Source of the DNA: JAJRVM01 sp041752115
GTDB lineage: Bacteria > Planctomycetota > Planctomycetia > Pirellulales > Pirellulaceae
DNA length: 64,000 nucleotides
Direction: 5' to 3'
NCBI GenBank assembly: GCA_041752115.1
Contig: JBGSHS010000253.1
Coordinates: 1-64,000 of the forward strand
Position 1 is the first letter of the stretch; the number at the start of each line of letters is the position of its first letter. Shown here one piece after another: positions 26,768 to 35,830 of the stretch. The position numbers and the translations under genes are program-made. The notes below the pieces were generated by a model that saw nothing but the letters and a program-made list of their open reading frames with translations, made no database searches and was not told where the DNA came from.

Positions 26768-26820
26768 GCAACGGTGCCTGGCACGGTTTTGGCGCACGGT
26801 TTTGGCGCACGGTTTTGGCG
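26768..26820 (+). repeat. GTGCCTGGCAC palindrome followed by 13-bp tandem repeat x3
   Basis: The palindrome core (26774-26784) runs into three exact copies of CACGGTTTTGGCG (26782-26820). The tail of the palindromic element itself has been amplified. No gene was seen from here to 27048. Confidence 0.85.
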
Positions 26821-27048
26821 GTTGATCCAACGCCTTCACAGACGCACTAGCCGCGGTCGCGTAGACTGCGGAAGTCTTGCGTGGCCGATTTTGCGGTGCA
26901 TGCTCAATTGATCGGACTTGCGGTTGGTGAGGGCTACGCCACACCATGCCACACTTGAGTGCGATTCGGCCACGAATTCGTCCTAGACTTGCCTAGAGCC
27001 GACGCTGTCTTCCGGGCGTCGACATTGGGCAAGTATGGGGGCGATTCC

Positions 27049-28484
27049 ATGAACGTATCCGAGCTTGTTCCTGTTTTGTCAAGTGGCGCCACTGCCCCAG
27101 CGATACCAAATAACGAACCATCAGCTGACGCCGAACTCACCGCGAATGTCGCGGTCACGACCGAGGGGGGGGCCTTTCGGAGCCGGATGGCTCGAACTCG
27201 CCGCCCGTCTCTTGGGCCACCATTCACGGCACATGGAAGTCGACGCTCGAACCCTTTCAAGGCGACTTGAAACGGACATGGACGGTCAAGTGGACTAACT
27301 GGGTAATGTACGCGCTGACCATTGTGGTTCTGGTGGCTCTGATAACTGCCGCGGGTACCTGGTACGAAGGAGGGCCCTCACTCGTCATCAGTGTCAGCGC
27401 CGGGATAGCTGCCGCGAGCTTTCTGTTGACCATGCCATTTGGGTCGATTCAAGCAGATGCGGAATGGAAATACACGTGGCCGCGGCTTTGGAAGCAGGTT
27501 GAGTCCCAAGCGGATCCGATGCGTTGGTTAGTAGTGCTGCGGAAGTTCACGGACACTGGCAACGCGGACTTCGGACTGTTGCCGGTGCCGAGACGGGTGC
27601 GCGCCGAGATCGACAAGTACATCGCCGAAGACGCCGACAGGTATGCGGCGTTCCAGCGAGGTGTTGAGGAATATGACCGACTTCAAGAGCACCTCGCCAA
27701 GCGGCAGCGCGAGGCCGAAGACCAAACTCGTCAGCGGGAATTGCAGGCTGCCAAGCAAGCGGAGTCCGAATCGCAGGAACGATGTCGACAGGGTCGCGAG
27801 CGGCTCAAGACCAGAGCTGCCGAATGGAGCAAGGGGGTCCGCGCGGCAGCCGGAGACTGGCGGAACATTGAAGTGTCTCCTAGCGTTTCGGCGGAGGTCA
27901 TCAACCTGGGGCTGATGAGCTATGCGGCGATGGTGTTTCAGCAGAAGTCCGTGATGGACGCGAATTATCGACCGATCAGTCTGCGATTTCATCCCCACAC
28001 ACTGTTGCTCGACAGCGAATTCTTGCCGGGACGCAAGTGGCGGGTTCCCGCTGATTTCATCAAGAGTATCCAGTTCGTCGGCATGCATCGCGACAAGATT
28101 GACCAACTACTGCAGCTTGATCGACTGTGTCTCGGTGAAACACAGGATCATGCCCATTACCAGCTTGAGTTGCATGTGCCGTTGTATTATCTCACGAGTC
28201 GCACATGGACGCCGACTTGGTCACTGCGATTTAAGGTGGCCAATGACAACTTTGAATTGGTGGAACCCATCTTGACCGTGTTCTGCGAATGTCATTCACC
28301 TGCCGGATTGCCACAGTGTCCGACATGCCAGTCCACATCACTGAAATGGTCCTGCAACGATCTTCCTCCACGATGCAAGTGCCAGCAATGTCGGGCAGAT
28401 ATGCTCTTCGACTACTCAGCCGGCCGGTTCACAGCGAACACGAAGGAGTCGTTGAGTCGACTGAAAGCGAAAGCAGATTCGTGA
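27049..28484 (+). CDS. Membrane protein with coiled coil and C-terminal zinc ribbon; reading frame split at a G8 tract
   Basis: The N-terminal frame opens at ATG 27049 (MNVSELVPVL) and runs into a run of eight G (27165-27172). A one-base change there continues smoothly as GLSEPDGSNSPPVSWATIHG into the long downstream frame, which otherwise would have to start at an unconvincing TTG (27267). Joined, the protein is about 478 residues. It has two membrane helices (VMYALTIVVLVALITAAG and VISVSAGIAAASFLLTMPF), a charged coiled coil with many E/R/Q, a beta-rich domain, and a C-terminal zinc ribbon (CPTCQST...CKCQQCRAD). No family was recognised. The break may be a real frameshift, phase variation, or a homopolymer sequencing error. 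Confidence 0.75.
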
Positions 28485-29009
28485 GGTTGGCCGATGGACA
28501 GATCGTGTCCAACGTTACGGATGTTCGGTAGGCTATTGACGTGGTCTACCAGCGATATAACACTGACACATATGTGGGGCAACACATCAGGTCATTTTGG
28601 TCAGTGGTCCGGCGCATCTTGAGGGCAGCCCAACTGGACAACGACACTTTTCGACATTCGTGCTGGACCCCAACGGCCTTGTGCCGTTGGTGAATCCGAT
28701 GGACGGCTAGAAGCGACTCCCCGAAAAACAGCTTTCCTTTCCCTCGAATCGCTTTGGAAAGTGGCGGTTCGAGGGAAAGGAAGGCATGTAGCGTGGACGA
28801 CGTCGTGCTGGCTCTCCATCCAATTCACCACGAGAGGCGAGCTGGTGGGGGTTTGTTTCGCCGTAGGTCGCAGCCAGCAAGGCGGTTCGGCCGATGGAGG
28901 AATGTCAAAGTGTCGCTGTCCAACTAACGTGCGCTCACTAGGGGTTAAAATTGCCGATGTGGTTGTATCGATTCTTGGTAGCGGGCACGGTCATGAAAGG
29001 GAGCCTGCT
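28485..29009. other. Intergenic region with a strong stem-loop
   Basis: There is no convincing gene. It contains a perfect 15-bp inverted repeat (listed separately) and an untranslated leader before the acetyltransferase gene. The open frame through 28761-29009 continues the downstream gene but has no protein character. Confidence 0.5.
28734..28782. repeat. Perfect 15-bp inverted repeat with 19-nt loop
   Basis: TTCCTTTCCCTCGAA at 28734-28748 pairs exactly with TTCGAGGGAAAGGAA at 28768-28782. No T-run follows on either side, so a simple terminator is unlikely. Confidence 0.85.
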
Positions 29010-29954
29010 GTGATCGTGTTGGAAACCGGACGGTTGTATCTTCGACAGTGGGTTCCCGACGACTGGGTGCAGTTCAGGTCGCTGCTGGTGGACCCTCGTG
29101 TCTCCCAATACGTGCCTCAGCGTGATTGGACGGACGAGAGAATCCAGAGCAAGATACGTGAATACACTCAGCAAAGCAGAACCCGTGGCTGGACGCTTTG
29201 GCCCGTGATTCATCGTGCCGATTCAAGATTCATCGGCTTTTGCGGCTTTGGGGAGGAGGGCAACTGCGAGGTCGGGATGGGTTGGCGGCTCTTGCCTGAA
29301 TACTGGGGGCAAGGACTGGCCACCGAGGCGGCTGCGGCGACTCTGCAATATGGCTTCTCAACGTGGGGCTTTTCTCATGTGGTCGCCTATGTTCAGAAGC
29401 CGAATGCAGCCTCAATCCGTGTCATGGAAAAGATCGGCATGATCCATGACGGGGTGTGCGACCATGAAGGCATCGAGGCCATTCGATACGTTGTCAACAA
29501 TCCTAATGCTTCAAATGCACCTGCGACGAAGATGAGCGGCCCAATGGAGAGAGCCGATGCAGATGACGTGCCGAAGAGAGTGAAACAAGTCCTCGTCATG
29601 CGGCACGATTTGAAGATGCGCCGAGGGAAGCAGATCGCTCAAGGTGCCCACGCCTCGATGTCGTTCATCTGTCGCCGCTTGCAGGAAATGGGCTCCGTTT
29701 CGTTCGGCGACTTCACCGAGGTCCAGCGGGCATGGTTGACGGGGGCGTTCGCCAAGGTCTGCTGCCGCGTGGACAGCGAAGAGGAACTTATGGAGATTCA
29801 CGACAAGGCGTTAGACGCCGGGCTAGAGGTCCACCTCATCACCGACAGTGGCAAAACGGAATTCCGCGGCGAGCCCACCCGCACCTGCCTCGCCATCGGC
29901 CCCGACGAGGCCGACAAGATCGATGCGATTACGGGCGACCTTCAGTTATTGTGA
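29010..29954 (+). CDS. GNAT acetyltransferase fused to type 2 peptidyl-tRNA hydrolase (Pth2)
   Basis: GTG at 29010 is chosen because AAAGGGAG lies 6 nt upstream and the GNAT domain begins immediately (VLETGRLYLRQW). The product is 314 residues. Residues 1-165 are a RimJ/RimL-type N-acetyltransferase, with the acetyl-CoA region MGWRLLPEYWGQGLATEAA and the typical NAASIRVMEKIGM motif. Residues about 188-314 are a Pth2 domain: KQVLVMRHDLKMRRGKQIAQ, GAHASMSF, KVCCRVDSEEELMEIHDKA, GLEVHLITDSGKTEF and LAIGPDEADKIDAITGDLQL. Pth2 cleaves peptidyl-tRNA, and GNATs acetylate amino groups. The two halves are joined by a polar linker without a stop. The fusion suggests a coupled role in releasing or modifying aminoacyl- or peptidyl-tRNA. 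Confidence 0.9.
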   Translation: MIVLETGRLYLRQWVPDDWVQFRSLLVDPRVSQYVPQRDWTDERIQSKIREYTQQSRTRGWTLWPVIHRADSRFIGFCGFGEEGNCEVGMGWRLLPEYWGQGLATEAAAATLQYGFSTWGFSHVVAYVQKPNAASIRVMEKIGMIHDGVCDHEGIEAIRYVVNNPNASNAPATKMSGPMERADADDVPKRVKQVLVMRHDLKMRRGKQIAQGAHASMSFICRRLQEMGSVSFGDFTEVQRAWLTGAFAKVCCRVDSEEELMEIHDKALDAGLEVHLITDSGKTEFRGEPTRTCLAIGPDEADKIDAITGDLQLL

Positions 29955-29980
29955 ACAGAGACTGTCGGAGGATCGCTCTG

Positions 29981-30172
29981 ATGTCCACGGAAAAGAATAA
30001 GCACCTGGTTCGCCGTTTCTATGAAGAGATCGTCAGCGGTGCCAAAGTCGATGAACTGTCTGCGTTTCTCTCTCCTGATTACGTTGAGATTCACAACGAT
30101 AACACATCCGGCGAGCTCGTCATGGTGCTTTCGCATCATCGCCACGTGAGCGTGCACCAGAGCCATTGTTGA
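29981..30172 (+). pseudogene. Truncated SnoaL-like protein
   Basis: ATG 29981 with GGAGG 8 nt upstream opens a SnoaL/NTF2-like N terminus (STEKNKHLVRRFYEEIVSG, then LSAFLSPDYVEIHND). After about 41 residues the similarity ends and an unrelated tail (VMVLSHHRHVSVHQSHC) leads to a stop. Intact family members are about 130-140 residues, so the beta-sheet cone is missing. The break coincides with the left side of an IS66-type fragment. It lies 26 nt after the GNAT-Pth2 gene. Confidence 0.6.
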
Positions 30173-30455
30173 CGGCTGGCCTATGCTGAGGGCTTTCCCC
30201 CCAGACCCTATTGCAAGGAGCCAGGCTGTGCCACGTCGAGCCAACCCCGACACCGTCCGGACCTGGAAGGATCGCCTGAAACGCTGTGAGAAATCGCGGC
30301 GGTCGTCGCGGAGCGGAGTGAGCGTAGCGCACGAAGCGGAGCAACGCCCCACTACAACAACCCCAGAGTCCACCTTAAGCAACCTCTTTTTCTGTCTTGA
30401 CACTCCCGACCACTTCGACCATAGGGGCGACAGAGCGCTGCGGCGAATGTTGTGA
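30112..30455 (+). mobile_element. IS66-type element scrap (accessory ORF N terminus)
   Basis: AAGGAG at 30214-30219 precedes GTG 30228. The frame begins PRRANPDTVRTWKDRLKRCE, like the first helix of IS66-family accessory HTH proteins (RxxNPxTVRxWxxRLxRCExS). After about 24 residues it diverges (SSRSGVSVAHEAEQRP) and no element end or transposase is present. The insertion appears to have truncated the SnoaL gene. Recognition rests on one short motif. Confidence 0.42.
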
Positions 30456-30585
30456 TCGTAGCAGCACGTTATGCAACGTTCAACTTGACAAGGTATCCCT
30501 CGAATCTGTGGCAGTGGTACAGGCGATGGGTGTTCGCATCCTCGATAGACAGTGACGTACTGGATTCCTATGCGGCGAGGTGGGC

Positions 30586-31170
30586 TTACTGATCTTTCAC
30601 TCGCTTCCATTCGAATACCAAGTCTTGCTCCGGATCTCCGGCAAACGTCTTCCGATCATGTATCTTCCATACCAGCGTATCACTGGTCACCGTCACTGTT
30701 GTTTCGTACTTATCTGCCGGGCTCATTGTCGTAGAAACAACTGGCATAGAAAACGTCCCATTTCCTTTCGAATGTACCCCCTTGATTTCAACAACACCTC
30801 GTCCCCCCCATACACTGATATACTCGATACGCTTCTCTGCGTTGTTCCATACGTAGAAATGATAGCTATGCCCGGTCGTCCATTCCTGTTCCTTAAGAGC
30901 CGCTTCGTTGTCAGCGATCCGAGAGCGTTGCTCAATCTTAAGCATCTTTCGCCCAGGACCAATCCAGCTTGTTGTATGGGTCCATTCCCACCGTTGGCCC
31001 GTTTCGTCGTTTTTGCCCTCAATGAGAAATGTCCCAACGAGCGGCTCCAGCACCTTCAGATGTTCGTACTCTTCGTTTGTTTGTGTTTCCACTTCCTGGT
31101 TCTGAGCATAATTGCGTCCGCATGTGAGGATTGCGGCAATAGCAATCAACGTGAGAGGTTGTCGTTTCAT
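30586..31170 (-). CDS. Secreted protein of unknown function (194 aa)
   Basis: ATG 31170 has GAGGAG 8 nt upstream. The N terminus (KRQPLTLIAIAAILTCG) is a signal peptide; a Cys is present but the lipobox is poor, so a lipoprotein is unlikely. The mature part begins with a helix (EEYEHLKVLEPLVGTF) and then continues in beta strands rich in Trp and Tyr (WEWTHTTSWIGPGRKMLKI, SYHFYVWNNAEKRIEYISVW, LVWKIHDRKTF). This is the look of DUF1579/lipocalin-like beta barrels in planctomycete exported proteins, but the family was not firmly recognised. It is a single-gene unit facing the SnoaL remnant. Confidence 0.8.
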   Translation of the reverse strand: MKRQPLTLIAIAAILTCGRNYAQNQEVETQTNEEYEHLKVLEPLVGTFLIEGKNDETGQRWEWTHTTSWIGPGRKMLKIEQRSRIADNEAALKEQEWTTGHSYHFYVWNNAEKRIEYISVWGGRGVVEIKGVHSKGNGTFSMPVVSTTMSPADKYETTVTVTSDTLVWKIHDRKTFAGDPEQDLVFEWKRVKDQ

Positions 31171-31188
31171 CGTGAACTCCTCATGCAA

Positions 31189-31609
31189 GTGAGAATAGAG
31201 GACGGCCAGACACTTTCAACGAAAGGTTGAGCAATGAACGTTCACTACGTACGCAGTGCCGGGCGAGCGTCTCGGATGCCCAGGCCAGATCGGTTCTATC
31301 GATCAAGATATCCGAAAACAGACCACTCGAATACGCCTGTGTGAAAAACGTGGCTAACGTGCACAGATGACATATCCGCAAGAATCCTTGGACGCCGGAG
31401 CCGGGTTGCAGCGACCGGCCTGAACGTCGACCGATTCACGCCGCCGCACATTGTCCGATGAAGCCCTAACCCACAACTTCGCCTAGGATTTGGGAAATGG
31501 CGACCGACGAAGTCATGCGTATTATGGGACTACGCTGGCAAGAACGATGTGGGGGGATACCGCATGCCATGTGGGGGTCGGCAACGGACTGTCGTCGTCA
31601 GCTCACGCT
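31189..31609. other. Intergenic, no gene seen
   Basis: This separates the secreted unknown from the kinase ghost. Nothing was recognised. Confidence 0.4.
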
Positions 31610-31924
31610 TTCTTGGCTCATCTGAACCTAGCAATCACTCAATACGCATTGTGCGATCAGTTTGAACAAGCGTGGAAATCGGGGCCGCGGCCTGACATCG
31701 CGGACTACCTGCCGCAGATCCCAACGCAGTACGCCGGTCAGTTGCTGGAACATCTGGTCGCGGTGGACGCGGAACTGCGCTCGGCGGTCAACGAACGACC
31801 TCGCCTGGATGACTATCTCGCGCGGTTTTCGCATGGAGCGTCGCGTCGGGTATGGGCCCATGGGCCCAGTTGCCCTACGGTCAGAGAAGCCAGCTCTGAC
31901 TTCCGCACAACGGACAGCAGGTAG
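31610..31924 (+). pseudogene. Ghost of the N-terminal leader of a planctomycete Ser/Thr kinase
   Basis: CDQFEQAWKSGPRPDIADYL, then LLEHLVAVDAELRSAVNERP and RLDDYLARF, match the leader (residues about 15-82) of the 1943-residue kinase at 24893 (SAFESAWKRG-type, VAVEAELRAAHNERP, VDEYLARF). After this the frame degenerates and stops at 31924, with no kinase domain. The remnant lies immediately upstream of an intact sigma-kinase pair, which suggests an older kinase gene was lost here. Confidence 0.6.
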
Positions 31925-32012
31925 GTCTTGTAGAGCAGTGATTGTCTGAATTTTGATGCGTGACGGGGAAGGCGACGTTATAATCAGCGTCTACTTCTGG
32001 CCAAATGGTGCG

Positions 32013-32585
32013 ATGCCCATGCCCGACGTTACGCAGATCCTGTCGCAGATCGAATCCGGTGACCCGTCGGCGGCGGAGCAACTGTTGCCGTTGGTGTATG
32101 ACGAACTGCGCAGACTGGCGGCGGCCAAGTTGGCGTACGAGAAGCCCGGGCAGACGCTGCAAGCTACGGCGCTGGTGCATGAGGCCTATCTGCGGCTGGT
32201 TAATGCCGAGCGAGTCCAGCACTGGGACAGCCGGGGGCACTTCTTTGCTGCCGCCGCGGAAGCAATGCGAAGAATCCTGGTCGCGAACGCCACACGCAAG
32301 AGCCGACCCAAACATGGTGGGGACCGGATCCGTGTCGACTTGGACAGTGCCTGCATGGTGGAACATTCTCCGTCAGATCAACTTCTGGCGTTGGACGAAG
32401 CACTGACTAAGCTCGCGGTTGAGGACCCGCAGAAGGCTCGGCTCGTGAGTTTGCGGTACTTTGCGGGGATGACCGTGGCGGAAGCGGCGGCTGCTCTCGG
32501 CATCTCTCGCGCAACCGCCGACCGGCACTGGACATACGCGAAGACCTGGCTTTATTGCGAAATGGAGGATGCCGCCGATGTCTGA
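32013..32585 (+). CDS. ECF sigma factor (TIGR02999-type)
   Basis: ATG 32013 (MPMPDVTQILSQIESGDPSA) matches the usual start of the family; the longer frame from 31953 adds an unlikely leader. The product is 190 residues. Region 2 carries LLPLVYDELRRLAAAKL, QATALVHEAYLRL and HFFAAAAEAMRRILV. Region 4 has LVSLRYFAGMTVAEAAAALG, then ISRATADRHW. This ECF group is typical of planctomycetes and is almost always next to a Ser/Thr kinase, as here (83 nt). It is near-identical in layout to the sigma at 61008. Confidence 0.93.
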   Translation: MPMPDVTQILSQIESGDPSAAEQLLPLVYDELRRLAAAKLAYEKPGQTLQATALVHEAYLRLVNAERVQHWDSRGHFFAAAAEAMRRILVANATRKSRPKHGGDRIRVDLDSACMVEHSPSDQLLALDEALTKLAVEDPQKARLVSLRYFAGMTVAEAAAALGISRATADRHWTYAKTWLYCEMEDAADV

Positions 32586-32667
32586 CATTTTGGCAGAATC
32601 CGTGAGGCGCGCAGGCCCGAAAAGTTGCATTGATCTGTAGGAGCAACTTCAATCAGGAGCCAGCACT

Positions 32668-35361
32668 ATGGATCAGCCAGCACCCGGGATCGACGTCATC
32701 TTCCTCGCGGCTCTGGAGAGAATCTCACCTGAGGAGCGAGCCGCTTACCTCGACGATGCCTGCGGCCAAGATGTCGAGTTGCGAAAGCGAGTGGAAAGGC
32801 TCCTCAACGCGCACCCGAAAGCGGCCGGGAGTTTTCTGGAATCTCCGCCGGCTGAGCTGAAGCGGACCGAGAAGATTTCCCAGATCCGGGAACGGCCCGG
32901 CATGGTCATCGGCCGCTACAAGCTCCTTGAGCAGATCGGTGAAGGGGGCTTCGGCGTCGTGTTCATGGCTCAACAGCTGGAACCTATTCGCCGCAAGGTG
33001 GCCCTGAAAATCGTCAAGCCGGGCATGGACTCCAAGGAAGTCATCGCACGGTTTGAAGCGGAACGCCAGGCGTTGGCCATGATGGAACATCCCAACATCG
33101 CGCGCATTTTGGACGGAGGCACGACCGAATCAGGACATCCCTACTTCGTCATGGAGCTGGTCAAAGGGAAGACGATCGCCGAATATGCGGATGCCAACCG
33201 GCTGACCGTCCGCGATCGGCTTGTACTGTTTCAGTCCGTCTGCCATGCAGTGCAGCACGCGCACCAGAAAGGGATCATTCACCGTGACCTCAAACCCGCG
33301 AACATCCTGGTGACACTTCACGACGGGAAAGCGGTGGTGAAGATCATCGACTTCGGAATCGCTAAGGCCTTGAATCGGGAACTTACCGAACGTACGCTCT
33401 TCACGGCGTACGGTCAGATGGTGGGTACGCCGCAGTATATGAGTCCCGAGCAGGCCGAGATGAGCGGGCTGGATGTGGACACACGCAGCGACATCTACTC
33501 GCTGGGCGTGCTCCTCTACGAGTTACTGACCGGGACCACACCCTTATCAGGGGACCAACTCAGGATGGTGGCGTATGCGGAGATGCAACGACTTATCCGC
33601 GAACAAGAACCGGTCAAGCCCAGCACGCGGATCAGTTCCTCGGGCGCTGAACTGACAATCCTTGCCAACCATCGCAGCGAAACACCTGAACGGCTGAATC
33701 AGGTGGTGCGCGGTGAATTGGACTGGATCGTGATGAAGGCCCTGGAGAAGGACCGGGAACGTCGTTACGCTACAGTCGTGTCTTTCGCTACCGACGTTCA
33801 CAACTACCTGCGGAACGAACCGGTCACCGCCTGCCCGCCATCGAAGTTGTACCGATTCAGGAAGTACGCTTACCGGCACCGTGTCGCCGTGACCACAGCA
33901 GCCAGCTTGATGGCCCTGTTAGCTGTGGTCGCAGTCGTCGCCAGCGCCTTTGGTGTGTGGGCGCACGCCGAACTGTTGCGGCGACAAGAAGTTGAGACAG
34001 CATTGTTGCGCCAACTTGAGCAGACTCGCCAGGCAGAAGAAAAGGCCCAATCTCACCTTGCCCGTTATCAGGATCGCCTTGTCGAGGACGCGCTCGATGC
34101 CTTTATGAACGGTGACGTTGAGCAGGGGCGGCAGGCCATCCAAACCGCCGAAGATGCCGAGGTCCCCAAGGCGACCGTGCAGACACTCCATGGACTGCTC
34201 CTGATCTTCGACGGCAAGCTTCCTGAAGCTGTAGAGACGCTCCGCCTGGCTATCGAGGAGGATCCACGGGGAGTCCTTGCTCGCAGTGCCTGGGTAATCG
34301 CGAACAACCACTTTGGCGATTTTCCGTTGGCCGAGGCAACAGTCGCGGAATTGGCGGATGTCGCGCCCCAAACCGATTACGAGCGATTGATGCTTGCCTG
34401 GGCTACGGGGACTGAGGGGGACCTTACGAAACTGATTGATGAGCGTCCGTCGTGGGTTGTGGCACGAGTTGTTCGCGCTGTCGGCTTGATGTACTTGCCC
34501 GATGACGAAGCCGTCAAAACGGCGACCCAGGACATCCGGTGGAGTCGCGAAGTCTATCGCAAGAGTCCCTTCGCAATCCTCTCCGACCTTTGGGTTCATA
34601 TGAGGGCCAGTCGGTATGGCAAGAACAGAGGCCTGGACACCACTGCTTGGGAAGAAGCGGCTGCGCGAGCCGCGCGGGAACTTGAGCCCTATCCAGACTA
34701 TTTCTGTATGTGGCAAGGTGCTTACTACCAGAGCATCGGGAACCAGTCGCTCGCAGACAAGATGCGGGAAAGGGCATTCCAACTCGGTTTCGGCGGGCCG
34801 GTGGTTCGCGCTCTGCGGGCGTATGCGGAAGGTGCCGATCAACTCGCCATGAAGGAACTCGCCGGAGCGACCTACGAATCAGCCAATATTACGCGCGCAC
34901 TGTTGCTGGCGGACAGTAATCGCGATGCTGCACTGGCCATATTTGACGACGTGGTAGGCAAAGAACGGCCTGGCAGCAATATCGACGCCTTCAACTTGCG
35001 AATTCTACTCCTCTGTGGAGAGAGTCGCGAAGCCGCGCGACTCGCCGGTGAACGTCTCAAAGTGGGACCAGTCGACGATGAGTCCGACGAAAGAGCACTG
35101 AAGTTTCTGACCGGAGAACAGACTGAGGATGATCTGTTCCCAACTCCCGACAGTGAACCTTTGCAGAACAGTCGGTATCTGCTGATTGGGTTGAAGCACT
35201 TGGCCAGCGGTGACCGAGACGCTGCTATGCATTGGTTCCAGCAAGCGACGGTTCCCTTCTTCGAAGGCGTTCCTGATCACCATCTGGCCGAGGCGTTTCT
35301 CAAGCGTATGCAGGCGGACGAATTCTGGCCCCGATCGGTCCCCGTGAAGTGCCTGAAATAA
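32668..35361 (+). CDS. Membrane Ser/Thr protein kinase with TPR-like tail, partner of ECF sigma factor
   Basis: The 897-residue product starts with the planctomycete kinase leader (helical, about 8-55: FLAALERISPEERAAYLDDA). Kinase about 80-385: GEGGFG, VALKIVK, HRDLKPAN, DFGIAK, MSPEQ, so the key residues are intact. One membrane helix lies near 415-440 (ASLMALLAVVAVVASAF), followed by a coiled segment and an all-helical TPR-like region to the end. It phosphorylates Ser/Thr. The tail probably faces the cell exterior or the paryphoplasm and senses or binds protein. It lies 82 nt after the sigma gene on the same strand, so the two are likely co-transcribed. A potential ribosome site (AGGAG) lies 25-30 nt upstream. 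Confidence 0.94.
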   Translation: MDQPAPGIDVIFLAALERISPEERAAYLDDACGQDVELRKRVERLLNAHPKAAGSFLESPPAELKRTEKISQIRERPGMVIGRYKLLEQIGEGGFGVVFMAQQLEPIRRKVALKIVKPGMDSKEVIARFEAERQALAMMEHPNIARILDGGTTESGHPYFVMELVKGKTIAEYADANRLTVRDRLVLFQSVCHAVQHAHQKGIIHRDLKPANILVTLHDGKAVVKIIDFGIAKALNRELTERTLFTAYGQMVGTPQYMSPEQAEMSGLDVDTRSDIYSLGVLLYELLTGTTPLSGDQLRMVAYAEMQRLIREQEPVKPSTRISSSGAELTILANHRSETPERLNQVVRGELDWIVMKALEKDRERRYATVVSFATDVHNYLRNEPVTACPPSKLYRFRKYAYRHRVAVTTAASLMALLAVVAVVASAFGVWAHAELLRRQEVETALLRQLEQTRQAEEKAQSHLARYQDRLVEDALDAFMNGDVEQGRQAIQTAEDAEVPKATVQTLHGLLLIFDGKLPEAVETLRLAIEEDPRGVLARSAWVIANNHFGDFPLAEATVAELADVAPQTDYERLMLAWATGTEGDLTKLIDERPSWVVARVVRAVGLMYLPDDEAVKTATQDIRWSREVYRKSPFAILSDLWVHMRASRYGKNRGLDTTAWEEAAARAARELEPYPDYFCMWQGAYYQSIGNQSLADKMRERAFQLGFGGPVVRALRAYAEGADQLAMKELAGATYESANITRALLLADSNRDAALAIFDDVVGKERPGSNIDAFNLRILLLCGESREAARLAGERLKVGPVDDESDERALKFLTGEQTEDDLFPTPDSEPLQNSRYLLIGLKHLASGDRDAAMHWFQQATVPFFEGVPDHHLAEAFLKRMQADEFWPRSVPVKCLK

Positions 35362-35830
35362 CGGTGCGATCTTGTCATTAATCTCCCAGGCAACCTCACC
35401 GCTGGTTCCCTGGCGGTGCCAAAAGAAGATGAAGACATACTGGGGTTTTGACGCCCAGGCGGCATCACGGACCTCCGCCAGGCTGCTGTACAGGAGGGCC
35501 TTGGTGGCGCTTTCGCCCATAAAGATACGATTGAAATTCGTGTTTCAGCTCACCTGCTACCGCGAGCACGACGTGTAACCGGTCCACGAGAGACAATTGC
35601 ATCATGCAGACGGTGCCGACTGTGCCGCGTCCACGATTCAACCGCCGAGCACCCATCGCCGCTCGTGCGATATTAACATGGCACTATTGGTGTTCGGCTC
35701 GCTTGCCGGCAGACTTCGGCCAGTGATTCAACCAGACGTGACATCGTCGAAGTTCATCCTCCTTTGCCACCGATGTTTCGGTACATGCAACTCTTTCGGG
35801 CATTGCAGTGATCTTCGCTGCAATGGTCCG
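35362..35830. other. Intergenic between convergent genes, no gene seen
   Basis: No coding frame of protein character was found, and no clear terminator for either the kinase or the convergent SbcC-like gene. Confidence 0.4.

Noticed and set aside
28734..28782. Perfect stem-loop as rho-independent terminator
   Set aside because: No T-run follows in either direction, and it lies over 200 bp after the nearest stop codon.
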